A stretch of DNA of 27,734 bases from DATAEU01 sp046735355 (GTDB lineage Bacteria > Actinomycetota > UBA4738 > HRBIN12): positions 1 to 27,734 of the forward strand of contig JBKPTC010000071.1 of the NCBI GenBank assembly GCA_046735355.1, in the 5' to 3' direction. Shown in pieces: positions 18,534 to 27,155 of the stretch (position 1 is the first letter of the stretch; the number at the start of each line of letters is the position of its first letter). The translations under genes were made by a program, and so were the position numbers. The notes beneath the pieces are model-generated. The model ran no database searches, was not told where the DNA came from, and worked only from the letters and a program-made list of their open reading frames with translations.

Positions 18534-18835
18534 GCACGCCGATCGCGTACTTCCTGGTCGTCGCCGCGATGCTGTTCACGATCGGATCCGTCGGCGTGCT
18601 CGTCCGCAAGAACGCGCTCGTCATCTTCATGTCGGTCGAGCTGCAGCTGAACGCCGTGAACCTCGCGCTGGTCGCCTTCAGCCGGATGCACGGGAACCTC
18701 GACGGTCAGGTCCTCGCCTTCTTCTCGATGGTCGTCGCGGCCGCCGAGGTCGTCGTCGGCCTGGCGATCATCGTCGCGGTCTACCGGCGGCGGCAGAGCG
18801 CGAACGTCGACGACGCGAGCCTGCTCAAGTGGTGA
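18530..18835 (+). CDS. nuoK: NADH-quinone oxidoreductase subunit K
   Basis: 101 residues with three helices, the usual size. Seen: FIGxxGxL-like FTIGSVGVLVRKNALVIFMSVELQLNAVNL (key MSVELQLNAVNL), carrying one buried glutamate of the proton path, and VVAAAEVVVGLAIIVAVYRR with the second. Homologous to MrpC antiporter subunits. The ATG overlaps nuoJ by 4 nt; nuoL begins 4 nt after the stop. Confidence 0.97.
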
Positions 18836-18839
18836 CGGC

Positions 18840-20717
18840 GTGATCGATCTCGTCTGGCTCGTTCCGGCCGTCCCGCTCGCCGGGGCGGTCGTCAACCTGT
18901 TCCTCGGCCGGCGGCTCGGGCGGTTCGCGGGGATCCTCGGCTCGGTCGTGATGGCGATCGCCTTCGCGCTCAGCGTCGGCGTCCTGGCCGACCTCGTCGC
19001 GCTGCCCGGCGACGACCGCGTGAAGCTGGTCCGGCTGTTCGACTGGATCACGGTCGACAAGCTCCACGTCGCGACCGAGCTCCGGGTGGACCCGCTCGCC
19101 ATCACGATGATGCTTGTGATCACGGGGATCGGCACGCTGATCCACGTGTACTCGATCGGGTACATGGAGGGCGACCCGAGGTTCGGCCGGTTCTTCGCGT
19201 ACATGAACCTGTTCGTCTTCTTCATGCTCGTGCTCGTCCTCGCGGAGAACTTCCTCGTGCTGTACCTCGGGTGGGAGGGCGTCGGCCTGTGCTCGTACCT
19301 GCTGATCGGGTTCTGGTACGAGCGCGTGTCGGCGGCGAACGCGGCGAAGAAGGCGTTCATCACGACGCGGATCGGCGACACGTTCCTGCTGCTGGGGATC
19401 GTGATGATCTTCCTGCGGCTCGGATCGCTGAACTTCTCGAGCGTGCTCACGGAGTCGGTCGGATCCAAGCAGCCGTCGGGCGTGTTCACGATCATCGCCC
19501 TGCTGCTCCTCGGGGGCGCGATCGGGAAGTCGGCGCAGATGCCGCTGCACGTGTGGCTTCCCGACGCGATGGAGGGGCCGACGCCGGTGTCCGCGCTGAT
19601 CCACGCCGCGACGATGGTCACCGCGGGCGTCTACCTGATCGCGCGGACGCACGTCTTCTTCGACCTCAGCGGCACCGCCTCGACGGTCGTGTGGATCGTC
19701 GGCATGCTGACGGCGCTCTACGCCGCGACGTGTGCGCTCGGGCAGGACGACATCAAGCGGGTCCTGGCCTGGTCGACGATGAGTCAGCTCGGCTTCATGT
19801 TCTTCGCGCTCGGCCTGCACCGGTACGGGGCCGCGATCTTCCTGCTGGTGACGCACGCGTTCTACAAGGCGCTCATGTTCCTGTCGGCCGGCTCGGTGAT
19901 GCACGGACTGGACGGCGAGACCGACATGATGAAGATGGGCGGACTGCGCAAGGCGATGCCGATCACGTCCGCGATGTTCATGATCGGGGCGCTGGCGATC
20001 TCCGGCGTTCCGCCGTTCGCCGGATTCTTCAGCAAGGACCAGATCGTCGCCGCGGCGAACCAGACCGAGCACACGGTCGCATGGGTCCTGATGCTGGTCG
20101 CGTCGTTCTTCTCGGCGCTGTACATCGCCCGCCTGATCCTGATGACGTTCTTCGGCGAGCCGCGGACCGACAAGCACGCGCACGAGTCGCCGCCGATCAT
20201 GACGGTTCCGCTCGCGATCCTCGCGGTCGGTGCCGTGTTCGGCGGGCTGCTGTCGGTCAACTCGATCACCGGCCGCCTTCCGTCGTTCCTGCAGCCCGTC
20301 TTCGGCGAGGTCGTGGAGCCGGTCCACGGCCTTCCGGAGGCCACGCTCACGGCGATCTCGGTCGCGGTCGCGCTGCTCGGCGTTCTCGTCGGCTGGGTGA
20401 TCTGGGGGTCGGGACGCGTCGACTGGATCGCGCTTCGCGACCGCGACGTCGGCCTGCGGACGTTCCTGCGACGCGGCTGGTACATCGACGATCTCTACGC
20501 GCACACGCTCGTTCCGGGTGGCGAGCTCGTCGCCGGGTTCCTCGCGTTCGGCGTCGACCGTGGCGTGATCGACGGTGCCGTCAACGGCACCGGCCGGATC
20601 GTGACGTGGTCGGCCAACGTCGGACGCAGGCTGCAGACCGGATTCGTCCGCAACTACGCGCTCGCCTTCTTCGTGGGCGCCGTCGCGCTGTTCGTCTACG
20701 TGGGGCTGCGGGTCTGA
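18840..20717 (+). CDS. nuoL: NADH-quinone oxidoreductase subunit L
   Basis: 625 residues, the distal antiporter-like proton-pumping subunit. Seen: VYSIGYMEGDPRFGRFFAYMNLF, LVLYLGWEGVGLCSYLLIGFWY with the conserved Glu, GKSAQMPLHVWLPDAMEGPTPVSALIHAATMVTAGVYL with the conserved Lys and broken-helix region, and DDIKRVLAWSTMSQLGFMF. The C-terminal part includes the lateral-helix region and a final helix (ALAFFVGAVALFVYVGLRV). The GTG at 18840 is 4 nt past nuoK. The stop overlaps the nuoM ATG (TGATG). Confidence 0.97.
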   Translation: MIDLVWLVPAVPLAGAVVNLFLGRRLGRFAGILGSVVMAIAFALSVGVLADLVALPGDDRVKLVRLFDWITVDKLHVATELRVDPLAITMMLVITGIGTLIHVYSIGYMEGDPRFGRFFAYMNLFVFFMLVLVLAENFLVLYLGWEGVGLCSYLLIGFWYERVSAANAAKKAFITTRIGDTFLLLGIVMIFLRLGSLNFSSVLTESVGSKQPSGVFTIIALLLLGGAIGKSAQMPLHVWLPDAMEGPTPVSALIHAATMVTAGVYLIARTHVFFDLSGTASTVVWIVGMLTALYAATCALGQDDIKRVLAWSTMSQLGFMFFALGLHRYGAAIFLLVTHAFYKALMFLSAGSVMHGLDGETDMMKMGGLRKAMPITSAMFMIGALAISGVPPFAGFFSKDQIVAAANQTEHTVAWVLMLVASFFSALYIARLILMTFFGEPRTDKHAHESPPIMTVPLAILAVGAVFGGLLSVNSITGRLPSFLQPVFGEVVEPVHGLPEATLTAISVAVALLGVLVGWVIWGSGRVDWIALRDRDVGLRTFLRRGWYIDDLYAHTLVPGGELVAGFLAFGVDRGVIDGAVNGTGRIVTWSANVGRRLQTGFVRNYALAFFVGAVALFVYVGLRV

Positions 20718-22204
20718 TGCGCTGGCTGACGCTCACGACGTTCCTGCCGCTCGTCGGCGTCGTCGTCCTGATGCTGTGGCCGGCGCTGACCGACGACGTC
20801 GCGCGGGGCATCGCCATGGTCGCCTCGATCGCGACGTTCCTCGTGTCGCTCGGCATGCTCGGCCGATTCGATCCGTCCGTCGCGGGCTTCCAGATGGTCG
20901 AGCAGCTGGTCTGGGTCCGCTCGCTGCATCTCCAATACCTCCTCGGCGTCGACGGCGTCAGCCTGTTCATGGTGCTGCTGACGACGTTCCTGTTCCCGAT
21001 CGCGATCCTCGCGTCGTGGCGCGTCACGCGGAACGTCCGGGGCTTCATGATCTCGATGCTGCTGCTCGAGACGGCCGTGATCGGGACGTTCGTCTCGCTC
21101 GACCTGCTGCTGTTCTTCCTGTTCTTCGAGGCCATGCTGTTCCCGATGTATCTGATCATCGGCGGATGGGGGTACGAGCGCCGCGTCTACGCCGCCGTGA
21201 AGTTCTTCCTGTTCACGATGTTCGGATCGGCCTTCCTGCTGGTCGCGATCCTGTTCCTGTACTCGAAGGCGGGAACGTTCGACGTCCGGCAGCTGACCGA
21301 TGTCCAGCTGTCGACCACCGCGTCTCGCTGGCTGTTCCTCGGGTTCTTCGTCGCGTTCGCCGTCAAGGTCCCGATCTTCCCGCTCCACACGTGGCTGCCG
21401 GACGCGCACACCGAGGCGCCGACGGCCGGCTCCGTGATCCTCGCCGCGGTCCTGCTGAAGATCGGGGCATACGGCCTGATCCGGTTCAACCTCGCCCTGT
21501 TCCCCGACGCGTCGCACTACTTCGCGCGCGGCGTCGAGATCCTCGCGCTGATCGGGATCGTCTACGGCGCGCTGTGCGCGCTGATGCAGACGGACCTCAA
21601 GCGGTTGATCGCGTACTCGTCCGTCTCGCACCTCGGCTTCGTGGTCCTCGGCATCTTCGCCTTCACGACCTACGGCGTGAACGGCAGCGTGCTGCAGATG
21701 GTGAACCACGGCCTGTCGACGGGCGCGCTGTTCCTGCTCGTGGGCATGCTGTACGAACGCACGCACACGAGGAACCTCCGCGAGATGGGCGGATTCGCGA
21801 CGGTGATGCCGAGGCTCGCCGGGATGTTCCTGTTCGCCGCGCTGTCGTCGCTCGGTCTTCCCGGCCTGAACAACTTCGTCGGCGAGTTCCTCGTGATCCT
21901 CGGCGCGTTCGCGGCCAACCCCGTGTTCGGCTCGATCGCCGCGAGCGGCGTGGTTCTGGCCGCGATCTACCTGCTGTGGGCGTATCAGCGGATGGCCCAG
22001 GGTCCGGTCGCCGAGGCTCACGCGACGCATCCGGATCTGTCCGTGCGCGAGTACGCGCTGCTCGTCCCGGTGCTTGCCGCGATCCTGGTCCTCGGCGTGT
22101 ATCCGAACCTGGTCCTCGACCGGGTCGAGCCGACGACGAGCAAGGTGCTGACGCAGGTCGGCGCGGCCGATATCGATGCGCGCGCGCAAGGAACCGCGCC
22201 GTGA
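20717..22204 (+). CDS. nuoM: NADH-quinone oxidoreductase subunit M
   Basis: 495 residues, second antiporter-like subunit with about 14 helices. Seen: LFFLFFEAMLFPMYLIIGGWG with the key Glu, FAVKVPIFPLHTWLPDAHTEAPTAGSVILAAVLLKIGAYGL with the transport lysines, and QTDLKRLIAYSSVSHLGFVVLG. FEAMLFPMY and HTEAPT separate it from NuoL and NuoN. The ATG overlaps nuoL by one base. The stop overlaps the nuoN GTG (GTGA). Confidence 0.97.
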   Translation: MRWLTLTTFLPLVGVVVLMLWPALTDDVARGIAMVASIATFLVSLGMLGRFDPSVAGFQMVEQLVWVRSLHLQYLLGVDGVSLFMVLLTTFLFPIAILASWRVTRNVRGFMISMLLLETAVIGTFVSLDLLLFFLFFEAMLFPMYLIIGGWGYERRVYAAVKFFLFTMFGSAFLLVAILFLYSKAGTFDVRQLTDVQLSTTASRWLFLGFFVAFAVKVPIFPLHTWLPDAHTEAPTAGSVILAAVLLKIGAYGLIRFNLALFPDASHYFARGVEILALIGIVYGALCALMQTDLKRLIAYSSVSHLGFVVLGIFAFTTYGVNGSVLQMVNHGLSTGALFLLVGMLYERTHTRNLREMGGFATVMPRLAGMFLFAALSSLGLPGLNNFVGEFLVILGAFAANPVFGSIAASGVVLAAIYLLWAYQRMAQGPVAEAHATHPDLSVREYALLVPVLAAILVLGVYPNLVLDRVEPTTSKVLTQVGAADIDARAQGTAP

Positions 22205-23652
22205 TCGCCGCCTCGCCGCACATCGACTGGGCGCCGATCGGGCCCGAGCTCGTGCTGATCGGCGCCGGGATCGTGGTGCTGCTGCTCGGGGTCGTGATCC
22301 GTGGCCGCGCGTCCGACACGCTGCTCGGCGTCGCGCTGGCCGGCGTCGCCGGCGCCGCCGCCTCCGACGTCGTCCTGTGGCGATGGAGCGGCCCGATCAC
22401 CGTGCTGAACGGCATGATCTCGACCGATCGGTTCGCGGTGGTCGTCCGGCTGGTGATCCTCGCCGTGTCGGCGATCGGCCTGCTGTTCGGGCATCACTAC
22501 TTCGACCGCATCGGGGAGACGCGCAACGAGTTCTCGGCGCTGGTGCTGTTCTGCACGGCCGGCATGACGCTGTTCGCCGCCGCGACCGACCTGATCGTCA
22601 TCTTCCTCGGGCTGGAGATCCTGTCGCTCTCGCTGTACGTGCTCGCGGGGTTCTCGCCGCGGCTCGCGGCGACCGAGGCCTCGATGAAGTACTTCCTGCT
22701 CGGATCGTTCTCCTCGGCGTTCTTCCTGTTCGGGGTCGCGATGGCCTACGGCGCGGCGGGCAGCACCAAGCTGTCGTCCGTCGCCTCGGCGCTCACGGGC
22801 GTGACCGGCGAGCAGGCGCTTGCCCTCGCGGCGCTGGCGCTCCTCGCGGTCGGATTCGCGTTCAAGGTCTCGCTCGTGCCGTTCCACATGTGGACGCCCG
22901 ATGTGTACCAGGGCGCGCCGACCGCGGTCACCGCGTTCATGTCTGCCGGAACCAAGGTCGCGGCGTTCGCCGCGCTCGTACGCGTGTTCATGACGGCGTT
23001 CCAGCCCCTCACGTGGGACTGGACGCCGATCGTCGTGGTGCTCGCGGCCGTCACGGTCGTCGTCGGCAGCGGCCTCGCGATCGCGCAGACGGACATCAAG
23101 CGGATGCTCGCGTACTCGAGCGTCGCGCACGCCGGCTTCATCCTGATCGGGCTCGCCGCGGCGAGCCAAACGGGCATCCGCGCGTCGCTGTTCTATCTCG
23201 TCGCGTACGCCGCCATGATCGCCGGGGCGTTCGGGGTCGTGATGCTGGTGTCCGGACACGGCGAGGAGCGGACAGCGCTCGTCTCGTACCGCGGCCTGTA
23301 CCGGCGGAGTCCGTTGCTCGCGGGCTTCCTCACGATCTTCCTGCTGTCGATGGCCGGGATCCCGCCGACAGCCGGTTTTCTCGCCAAGGTCGGCGTCTTC
23401 ACGGCCGCCATCTCCGCCGGGCACTGGGAGCTCGCCCTGATCGGGGTGCTCGCGAGCGTCGTGGCGGCGTACTTCTACATCCGCGTCCTGGTCCTGATGT
23501 ACATGCAGGAGCCCGACGACGAGTTCGCGGCCGATACGGCGCCGACGCCGGTCGTCGCCGTGGCCATCGCGGCCGTGGTCACGCTGGTCCTCGGCGTCGC
23601 GCCCGGCCTCATCGTCGGGCTGCTCGACAAGGCCTCGGTGCTGCGTTGGTGA
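22201..23652 (+). CDS. nuoN: NADH-quinone oxidoreductase subunit N
   Basis: 483 residues, the proximal antiporter-like subunit and last gene of the first complex I operon. Seen: VIFLGLEILSLSLYVLAGF with its conserved Glu, ASMKYFLLGSFSSAFFLFG, VSLVPFHMWTPDVYQGAPTAVTAFMSAGTKVAAFA and QTDIKRMLAYSSVAHAGFILIGL. The GTG at 22201 overlaps nuoM by 4 nt. A 31-nt gap separates it from the prenyl synthase, which has its own candidate promoter; read-through is still possible because no terminator hairpin is obvious. Confidence 0.97.
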   Translation: MIAASPHIDWAPIGPELVLIGAGIVVLLLGVVIRGRASDTLLGVALAGVAGAAASDVVLWRWSGPITVLNGMISTDRFAVVVRLVILAVSAIGLLFGHHYFDRIGETRNEFSALVLFCTAGMTLFAAATDLIVIFLGLEILSLSLYVLAGFSPRLAATEASMKYFLLGSFSSAFFLFGVAMAYGAAGSTKLSSVASALTGVTGEQALALAALALLAVGFAFKVSLVPFHMWTPDVYQGAPTAVTAFMSAGTKVAAFAALVRVFMTAFQPLTWDWTPIVVVLAAVTVVVGSGLAIAQTDIKRMLAYSSVAHAGFILIGLAAASQTGIRASLFYLVAYAAMIAGAFGVVMLVSGHGEERTALVSYRGLYRRSPLLAGFLTIFLLSMAGIPPTAGFLAKVGVFTAAISAGHWELALIGVLASVVAAYFYIRVLVLMYMQEPDDEFAADTAPTPVVAVAIAAVVTLVLGVAPGLIVGLLDKASVLRW

Positions 23653-23670
23653 GAACTCGGCCGGCCCGGA

Positions 23671-23676
23671 TAGCAT
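23671..23676 (+). promoter_or_regulatory. candidate -10, leaderless start of the full-length prenyl synthase
   Basis: TAGCAT (fits TAnnnT) lies 7 nt before the ATG at 23684, and no ribosome-binding sequence sits between, which is the geometry of leaderless actinobacterial genes. The surrounding GATAGCATCG resembles GATAGAATCG before nuoA2 at 24717. No -35 is evident. Confidence 0.4.
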
Positions 23677-23683
23677 CGGCTGG

Positions 23684-24718
23684 ATGAGCAGGCGCGTCAT
23701 CCCCGGCCTCGAGGCGCCCGATCCCGTCCTCGAGGCGGACATCCGTCACCGGCTCGAGGACGTCGAGGTCGCGCTCGAGAAGGCCGTCCGCGCCGACTCC
23801 GACATGCTCGCGCAGACGTCCTCGTACCTGCTGTCGGCCGGCGGCAAGCGCTTCCGCCCGATGCTCGTTCTCCTCGCCGGCTACTTCGGCGATCCGACGG
23901 ATCCACGCCTGATCGCGGGATCGGTCTCGATCGAGCTCGTGCATCTCGCGACCCTGTACCACGACGACGTGATCGACGAGGCGGACTCGCGCCGCGGGAT
24001 CCAGTCCGTGAACTCGCGGTGGGACAACACGGTCGCGATCCTGACCGGCGACTATCTGTTCGCTCGCGCGTCGGAGATCGCGACCGAGCTCGGAACCGAC
24101 GTGTGTGCCCTGCTGGCGCGGACGATCGCGACGCTGTGCGACGGGCAGATCCGGGAGGTCGAGGCGTCCGGCCGCGTGACGCAGACGCAGCAGGCCTACC
24201 TCGAGATCATCCGGCGGAAGACCGGCGCGCTGATCGCGACGTCGTGCCGCCTCGGCGGGATGCTCTCGGACGCGCCGCCGGAGTCGCTCGACGTGCTCGA
24301 GGAGTTCGGCGAGGCGCTCGGCCTGGCGTTCCAGCTCTCCGACGACATCATGGACGTCGTCTCGACCGAGGCCGAGCTCGGGAAGGAGCCCGGTGTCGAC
24401 ATGAAGGAAGGCGTCTACACGCTTCCGGTCCTCTACGCGCTGACCGACGGCGAGCGGCGGAAGGAGCTCCGCGCGTTGCTGTCCGAGGGCGTTCCCGCGG
24501 GCGACGGCCTCGACCGAGCCCTCGAGATCGTCCGCGCGCCCGAGACGCTCGAGCATGCGCGCCGCGCCGTGTCGGCCGAGGTCGCGCGGGCGCGGGCGCT
24601 GGCGGACCGGCTTCCGGACGTCGCGGCGCGACGCGCCCTCATGACGCTCGCCGAGTTCCTCGCCGAGCGTTGCGGCGCAGAGGCGCGCGCGCCGTCCGGG
24701 CAGGGGACGGCGCGTTGA
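23684..24718 (+). CDS. long-chain polyprenyl diphosphate synthase (menaquinone side chain type)
   Basis: 344 residues, full family length. Seen: GGKRFRPMLVLLAG, first Asp-rich motif YHDDVIDEADSRRG (D94, D95, D98), AILTGDYLFARASEIA, IIRRKTGALIATSCRLGGML, second Asp-rich motif FQLSDDIMDVV (D220, D221, D224) and the following LGKEPGVDMKEGVYTLPVLYAL segment that the 6363 homologue lacks. Family members such as heptaprenyl/octaprenyl synthases make quinone tails. The small residues before the first motif fit a long-chain enzyme, but exact length cannot be read. Its place between two complex I clusters supports a menaquinone role. Stop TGA is one base before the nuoA2 -10. Confidence 0.92.
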   Translation: MSRRVIPGLEAPDPVLEADIRHRLEDVEVALEKAVRADSDMLAQTSSYLLSAGGKRFRPMLVLLAGYFGDPTDPRLIAGSVSIELVHLATLYHDDVIDEADSRRGIQSVNSRWDNTVAILTGDYLFARASEIATELGTDVCALLARTIATLCDGQIREVEASGRVTQTQQAYLEIIRRKTGALIATSCRLGGMLSDAPPESLDVLEEFGEALGLAFQLSDDIMDVVSTEAELGKEPGVDMKEGVYTLPVLYALTDGERRKELRALLSEGVPAGDGLDRALEIVRAPETLEHARRAVSAEVARARALADRLPDVAARRALMTLAEFLAERCGAEARAPSGQGTAR

Positions 24719-24724
24719 TAGAAT
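24719..24724 (+). promoter_or_regulatory. candidate -10 of the second nuo cluster
   Basis: TAGAAT (five of six to TATAAT) starts right after the prenyl synthase stop. Transcription would begin near 24731, at the edge of the Rex-like palindrome (24732-24751), giving a leader of about 22 nt before the GTG at 24753. No good -35 is seen at 17-18 nt upstream. Confidence 0.5.
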
Positions 24725-24731
24725 CGCCGCG

Positions 24732-24751
24732 CTTGAGAAAGGTTTCACAAG
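24732..24751. promoter_or_regulatory. Rex-like operator, one mismatch
   Basis: TTGAGAA (24733-24739), AGGT, TTCACAA (24744-24750) matches the Rex consensus TTGTGAA-N4-TTCACAA except A for T at 24736; the outer C/G pair (24732/24751) also matches the site at 7759. It lies immediately after the -10 and contains GAAAGG, the only ribosome-binding-like sequence for nuoA2. Bound repressor would therefore cover the transcription start. Binding is inferred. Confidence 0.7.
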
Positions 24752-24752
24752 C

Positions 24753-25118
24753 GTGACCAGCTATTACGAGTCCTACGGTGTCGTCCTCGCGATCCTCGTC
24801 GCCGGCGCGCTCCTCGTCGCGCTGGCGTTCGGCATCGCGCGACTGGTCGCGCCCCGCCGCCCGCTGCCCGACAAGCTGCTCACGTATGAATGCGGCATCG
24901 ACCCCGTCGGCGAGGGCTGGGCGCAGACGCAGATCCGCTACTACATCTTCGGGTTCCTGTTCGTGATCTTCGACGTCGAGTCGGTCTTCCTCTTCCCGTG
25001 GGCTCGCGTCTTCCAGTCGCTCGGGTACCAGGGCGTCGTCGAGATGGCCATGTTCATCGCCATCCTCGGCGTCGGGCTCATCTACGCGTGGCGCAAGGGA
25101 GTCCTGCGGTGGGCCTGA
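24753..25118 (+). CDS. nuoA2: NADH-quinone oxidoreductase subunit A, second isoform
   Basis: 121 residues, three helices. Seen: KLLTYECGIDPVGEGWAQTQIRYYIFGFLFVIFDVESVFLFPWA (key YECGIDPVGEGW and FDVESVFLFPWA) and VVEMAMFIAILGVGLIYAWRKGVLRW. The loop cysteine in YECG, conserved in many NuoA/ND3 proteins, is replaced by serine in the first NuoA (YESG). So the two copies are divergent paralogues, not a recent duplication. The GTG at 24753 directly follows the Rex-like site. The 3' end overlaps nuoB2 by 10 nt. Confidence 0.95.
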   Translation: MTSYYESYGVVLAILVAGALLVALAFGIARLVAPRRPLPDKLLTYECGIDPVGEGWAQTQIRYYIFGFLFVIFDVESVFLFPWARVFQSLGYQGVVEMAMFIAILGVGLIYAWRKGVLRWA

Positions 25119-25621
25119 TCGACGGCACGCCGCTCGGCGATATCCAGCCGATCAAGTTCATCCTCAACTGGGGGCGCCGGTACTCGCTGTGGGTGTTCAA
25201 CTTCGGCCTGGCGTGCTGCTCGATCGAGTTCATCGCCGCCTCCACGGCCAAGCACGATTTCATGCGGTTCGGCGTCATCCCGTTCGCCCACGGCCCGCGC
25301 CAGGCGGATCTGATGGTGGTGGCCGGCACCCTCACGGACAAGATGGCGCCCGTGGTCAAGCGCCTCTACGACCAGATGCCGGAGCCCAAGTACGTCATCT
25401 CGATGGGCTCGTGCGCCAACTGCGGCGGTCCGTACTGGGATTCGTACTCGGTCACCAAGGGCGTCGACCAGATCATCCCGGTGGACGTGTACGTCCCGGG
25501 GTGCCCGCCCCGCCCCGAGGCGCTGTTGCAGGGCATCATGACGCTCCAGGAGAAGATCGCCGGCGAGAGCATCAGGGAGAAGTGGAGTGGCCAGGTCACC
25601 GCGCCCTCTTCCGTCTCCTGA
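25109..25621 (+). CDS. nuoB2: NADH-quinone oxidoreductase subunit B, second isoform
   Basis: 170 residues. N2 ligands: C36/C37 in FGLACCSIEF, C102 in GSCANCGG and C132 in VPGCPPRPEAL. C105 in CANCGG is an additional cysteine absent from the first NuoB (CASSGG). The acidic N-terminal extension of isoform 1 is also absent. The start is the GTG at 25109, with AAGGGAG about 8 nt upstream inside nuoA2; earlier in-frame codons lie within nuoA2. The 3' end overlaps nuoC2 by 35 nt. Confidence 0.95.
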   Translation: MGLIDGTPLGDIQPIKFILNWGRRYSLWVFNFGLACCSIEFIAASTAKHDFMRFGVIPFAHGPRQADLMVVAGTLTDKMAPVVKRLYDQMPEPKYVISMGSCANCGGPYWDSYSVTKGVDQIIPVDVYVPGCPPRPEALLQGIMTLQEKIAGESIREKWSGQVTAPSSVS

Positions 25622-26108
25622 CGTCGAGTCGCGTCTGCGGGCGCGGTTCGGCGACGCGATCCGGGCGTTCGAGGAGCAGTTCGGCCACGCCGTCGTGGCC
25701 GTCGACCGAGATCGGTATCCGGACGTCGTCCGGTTCCTCCGCGACGAGCCGGAGCTCGACTGCGACTTCCTCGACTTCACGGCCGCCGTCGACTACCCCG
25801 ACCGGTACGAGGTCGTGACGCACCTGCACTCGATCGGCCGGACCCACGACATCCGCGTGAAGGTGCCCATCCCGAAGGACGATCCCGTCTGCCCGTCGAT
25901 CTCCGATCTCTACGCCGGCGCCAACTGGCACGAGCGCGAGACGATGGAGATGTTCGGCATCCAGTTCGCCGGCCATCCGCTTCCGGTCAAGCTCCTGCTC
26001 CCCGAGCCGTTCGAGGGTCACCCGCTGCGCAAGGACTTCGTGCTGATGAGCCGCGAGGTCAAGCAGTGGCCGGGCGCCGTCGAGGGCGAGGAGGACGAGG
26101 AGGAGTGA
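25587..26108 (+). CDS. nuoC2: NADH-quinone oxidoreductase subunit C, second isoform
   Basis: 173 residues. Seen: CDFLDFTAAVDYPDRYEVVTHLHS, IRVKVPIPKDDPVCPSISDLYAGANWHERETMEMFGI (key WHERETMEMFGI) and LPEPFEGHPLRKDFVLMSREVKQWPG. It ends in an acidic run (EGEEDEEE) whose GAG/GAC codons double as the G-rich ribosome-binding stretch for nuoH2. The GTG at 25587 has GGAGAAG upstream. In usual complex I order nuoD should follow; here the next gene is nuoH2. It is not a C-D fusion. Confidence 0.93.
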   Translation: MARSPRPLPSPDVESRLRARFGDAIRAFEEQFGHAVVAVDRDRYPDVVRFLRDEPELDCDFLDFTAAVDYPDRYEVVTHLHSIGRTHDIRVKVPIPKDDPVCPSISDLYAGANWHERETMEMFGIQFAGHPLPVKLLLPEPFEGHPLRKDFVLMSREVKQWPGAVEGEEDEEE

Positions 26109-27145
26109 TCGTGTCTCCTCTCGTTCATGGCCTCGCGCAGGCCGGGGCGAGCGTCTTCGACGGCCTGTTCGACAGCTACTGGCTGGTGCTGCTCGTCAAG
26201 GTGCTCGTCGTCCTCGGGTTCTTCCTCACGGCGCCGCTGCTCGTGGGCTACATGGAGCACAAGGTCCTGGCGCACATGCAGGCGCGCCTGGGCCCGATGT
26301 ACGCGGGGCGGTTCCACGGATGGGCGCAGTTGCTGGCGGACGGCGTGAAGTTCATCCAGAAGGAGGACATCATCCCGGCGGCCGCCGATCCCTGGATCTA
26401 CTCGATCGCGCCCGGCGTCGTCCTGGTGCCGTATCTGATCACGCTCGTCGTCATCCCGTTCTCGGCGACGATCTGGGCGCTCAACCTCGACGTCGGCATC
26501 TTCTTCGTGCTCGCGATCAGCTCGGTCGGCGTCATCGGGACGCTCATGGCGGGGTGGGCGTCGGCCAACAAGTTCTCGCTCATCGGTGCGCTGCGCGCGG
26601 CGGCGCAGCTGATCGCGTACGAGCTTCCCCTGGTGCTGGCGGCCGCGGCGGTCGTGATGCAGGCCGGGTCGCTGTCGCTGGTCGGCATCGTCGAGTCGCA
26701 GGACGGCCTGTGGAACATCGTGCGGCCGTGGCAGTGGATCGGGTTCGGCGCGTTCGTCGTCGCCGCGCTCGCCGAGATCAACCGACCGCCGTTCGACATG
26801 CCGGTCGCCGACTCCGAGATCATCTTCGGCGCCCTGACCGAGTACACCGGGCTCAAGTTCGCGTTCTTCCTGCTCACCGAGTACGCCGGCATCGTGGTGC
26901 TGTCGGCGATCGCGTCGGTGCTGTTCCTCGGCGGATACCGGGCGCTCCCCGGCCTGGCGTTCATCCCGCCGCCGCTGTGGATGGCCGCCAAGATCGGCGC
27001 GCTCTCGTTCTTCGTCATCTGGCTGCGGGCCACCTATCCTCGCCTGCGCGAGGATCAGCTCCAACGGTTCTCGTGGCAGGTGCTGATCCCGCTCACGCTC
27101 CTGCAGATCCTCGTGGTGGCCGTGATCAAGATCCGATTCGCGTGA
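26105..27145 (+). CDS. nuoH2: NADH-quinone oxidoreductase subunit H, second isoform
   Basis: 346 residues from the GTG at 26105, which overlaps the nuoC2 stop (GTGA); the GTG at 26111 is an equally plausible start. Seen: LLVGYMEHKVLAHMQARLGPMYAGRFHGWAQLLADGVKFIQKED (key YMEHKVLAHMQARLGP), AGWASANKFSLIGALRAAAQLIAYE, and AEINRPPFDMPVADSEIIFGALTEYTGLKFAFFLLTEY (key AEINRPPFDMPVADSE). YMEHK replaces the WVERK of the first NuoH, and the extra C-terminal helix is absent, so the two belong to different NuoH lineages. nuoI2 begins 10 nt downstream. Confidence 0.94.
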   Translation: MIVSPLVHGLAQAGASVFDGLFDSYWLVLLVKVLVVLGFFLTAPLLVGYMEHKVLAHMQARLGPMYAGRFHGWAQLLADGVKFIQKEDIIPAAADPWIYSIAPGVVLVPYLITLVVIPFSATIWALNLDVGIFFVLAISSVGVIGTLMAGWASANKFSLIGALRAAAQLIAYELPLVLAAAAVVMQAGSLSLVGIVESQDGLWNIVRPWQWIGFGAFVVAALAEINRPPFDMPVADSEIIFGALTEYTGLKFAFFLLTEYAGIVVLSAIASVLFLGGYRALPGLAFIPPPLWMAAKIGALSFFVIWLRATYPRLREDQLQRFSWQVLIPLTLLQILVVAVIKIRFA

Positions 27146-27155
27146 GGGGTTGACG

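Noticed and set aside
25561..25621. 35-nt nuoB2/nuoC2 overlap as a frameshift or assembly error
   Set aside because: Both proteins are complete through their conserved regions. The overlap covers only the variable NuoB2 C-terminus and NuoC2 N-terminus, and GGAGAAG precedes the GTG.
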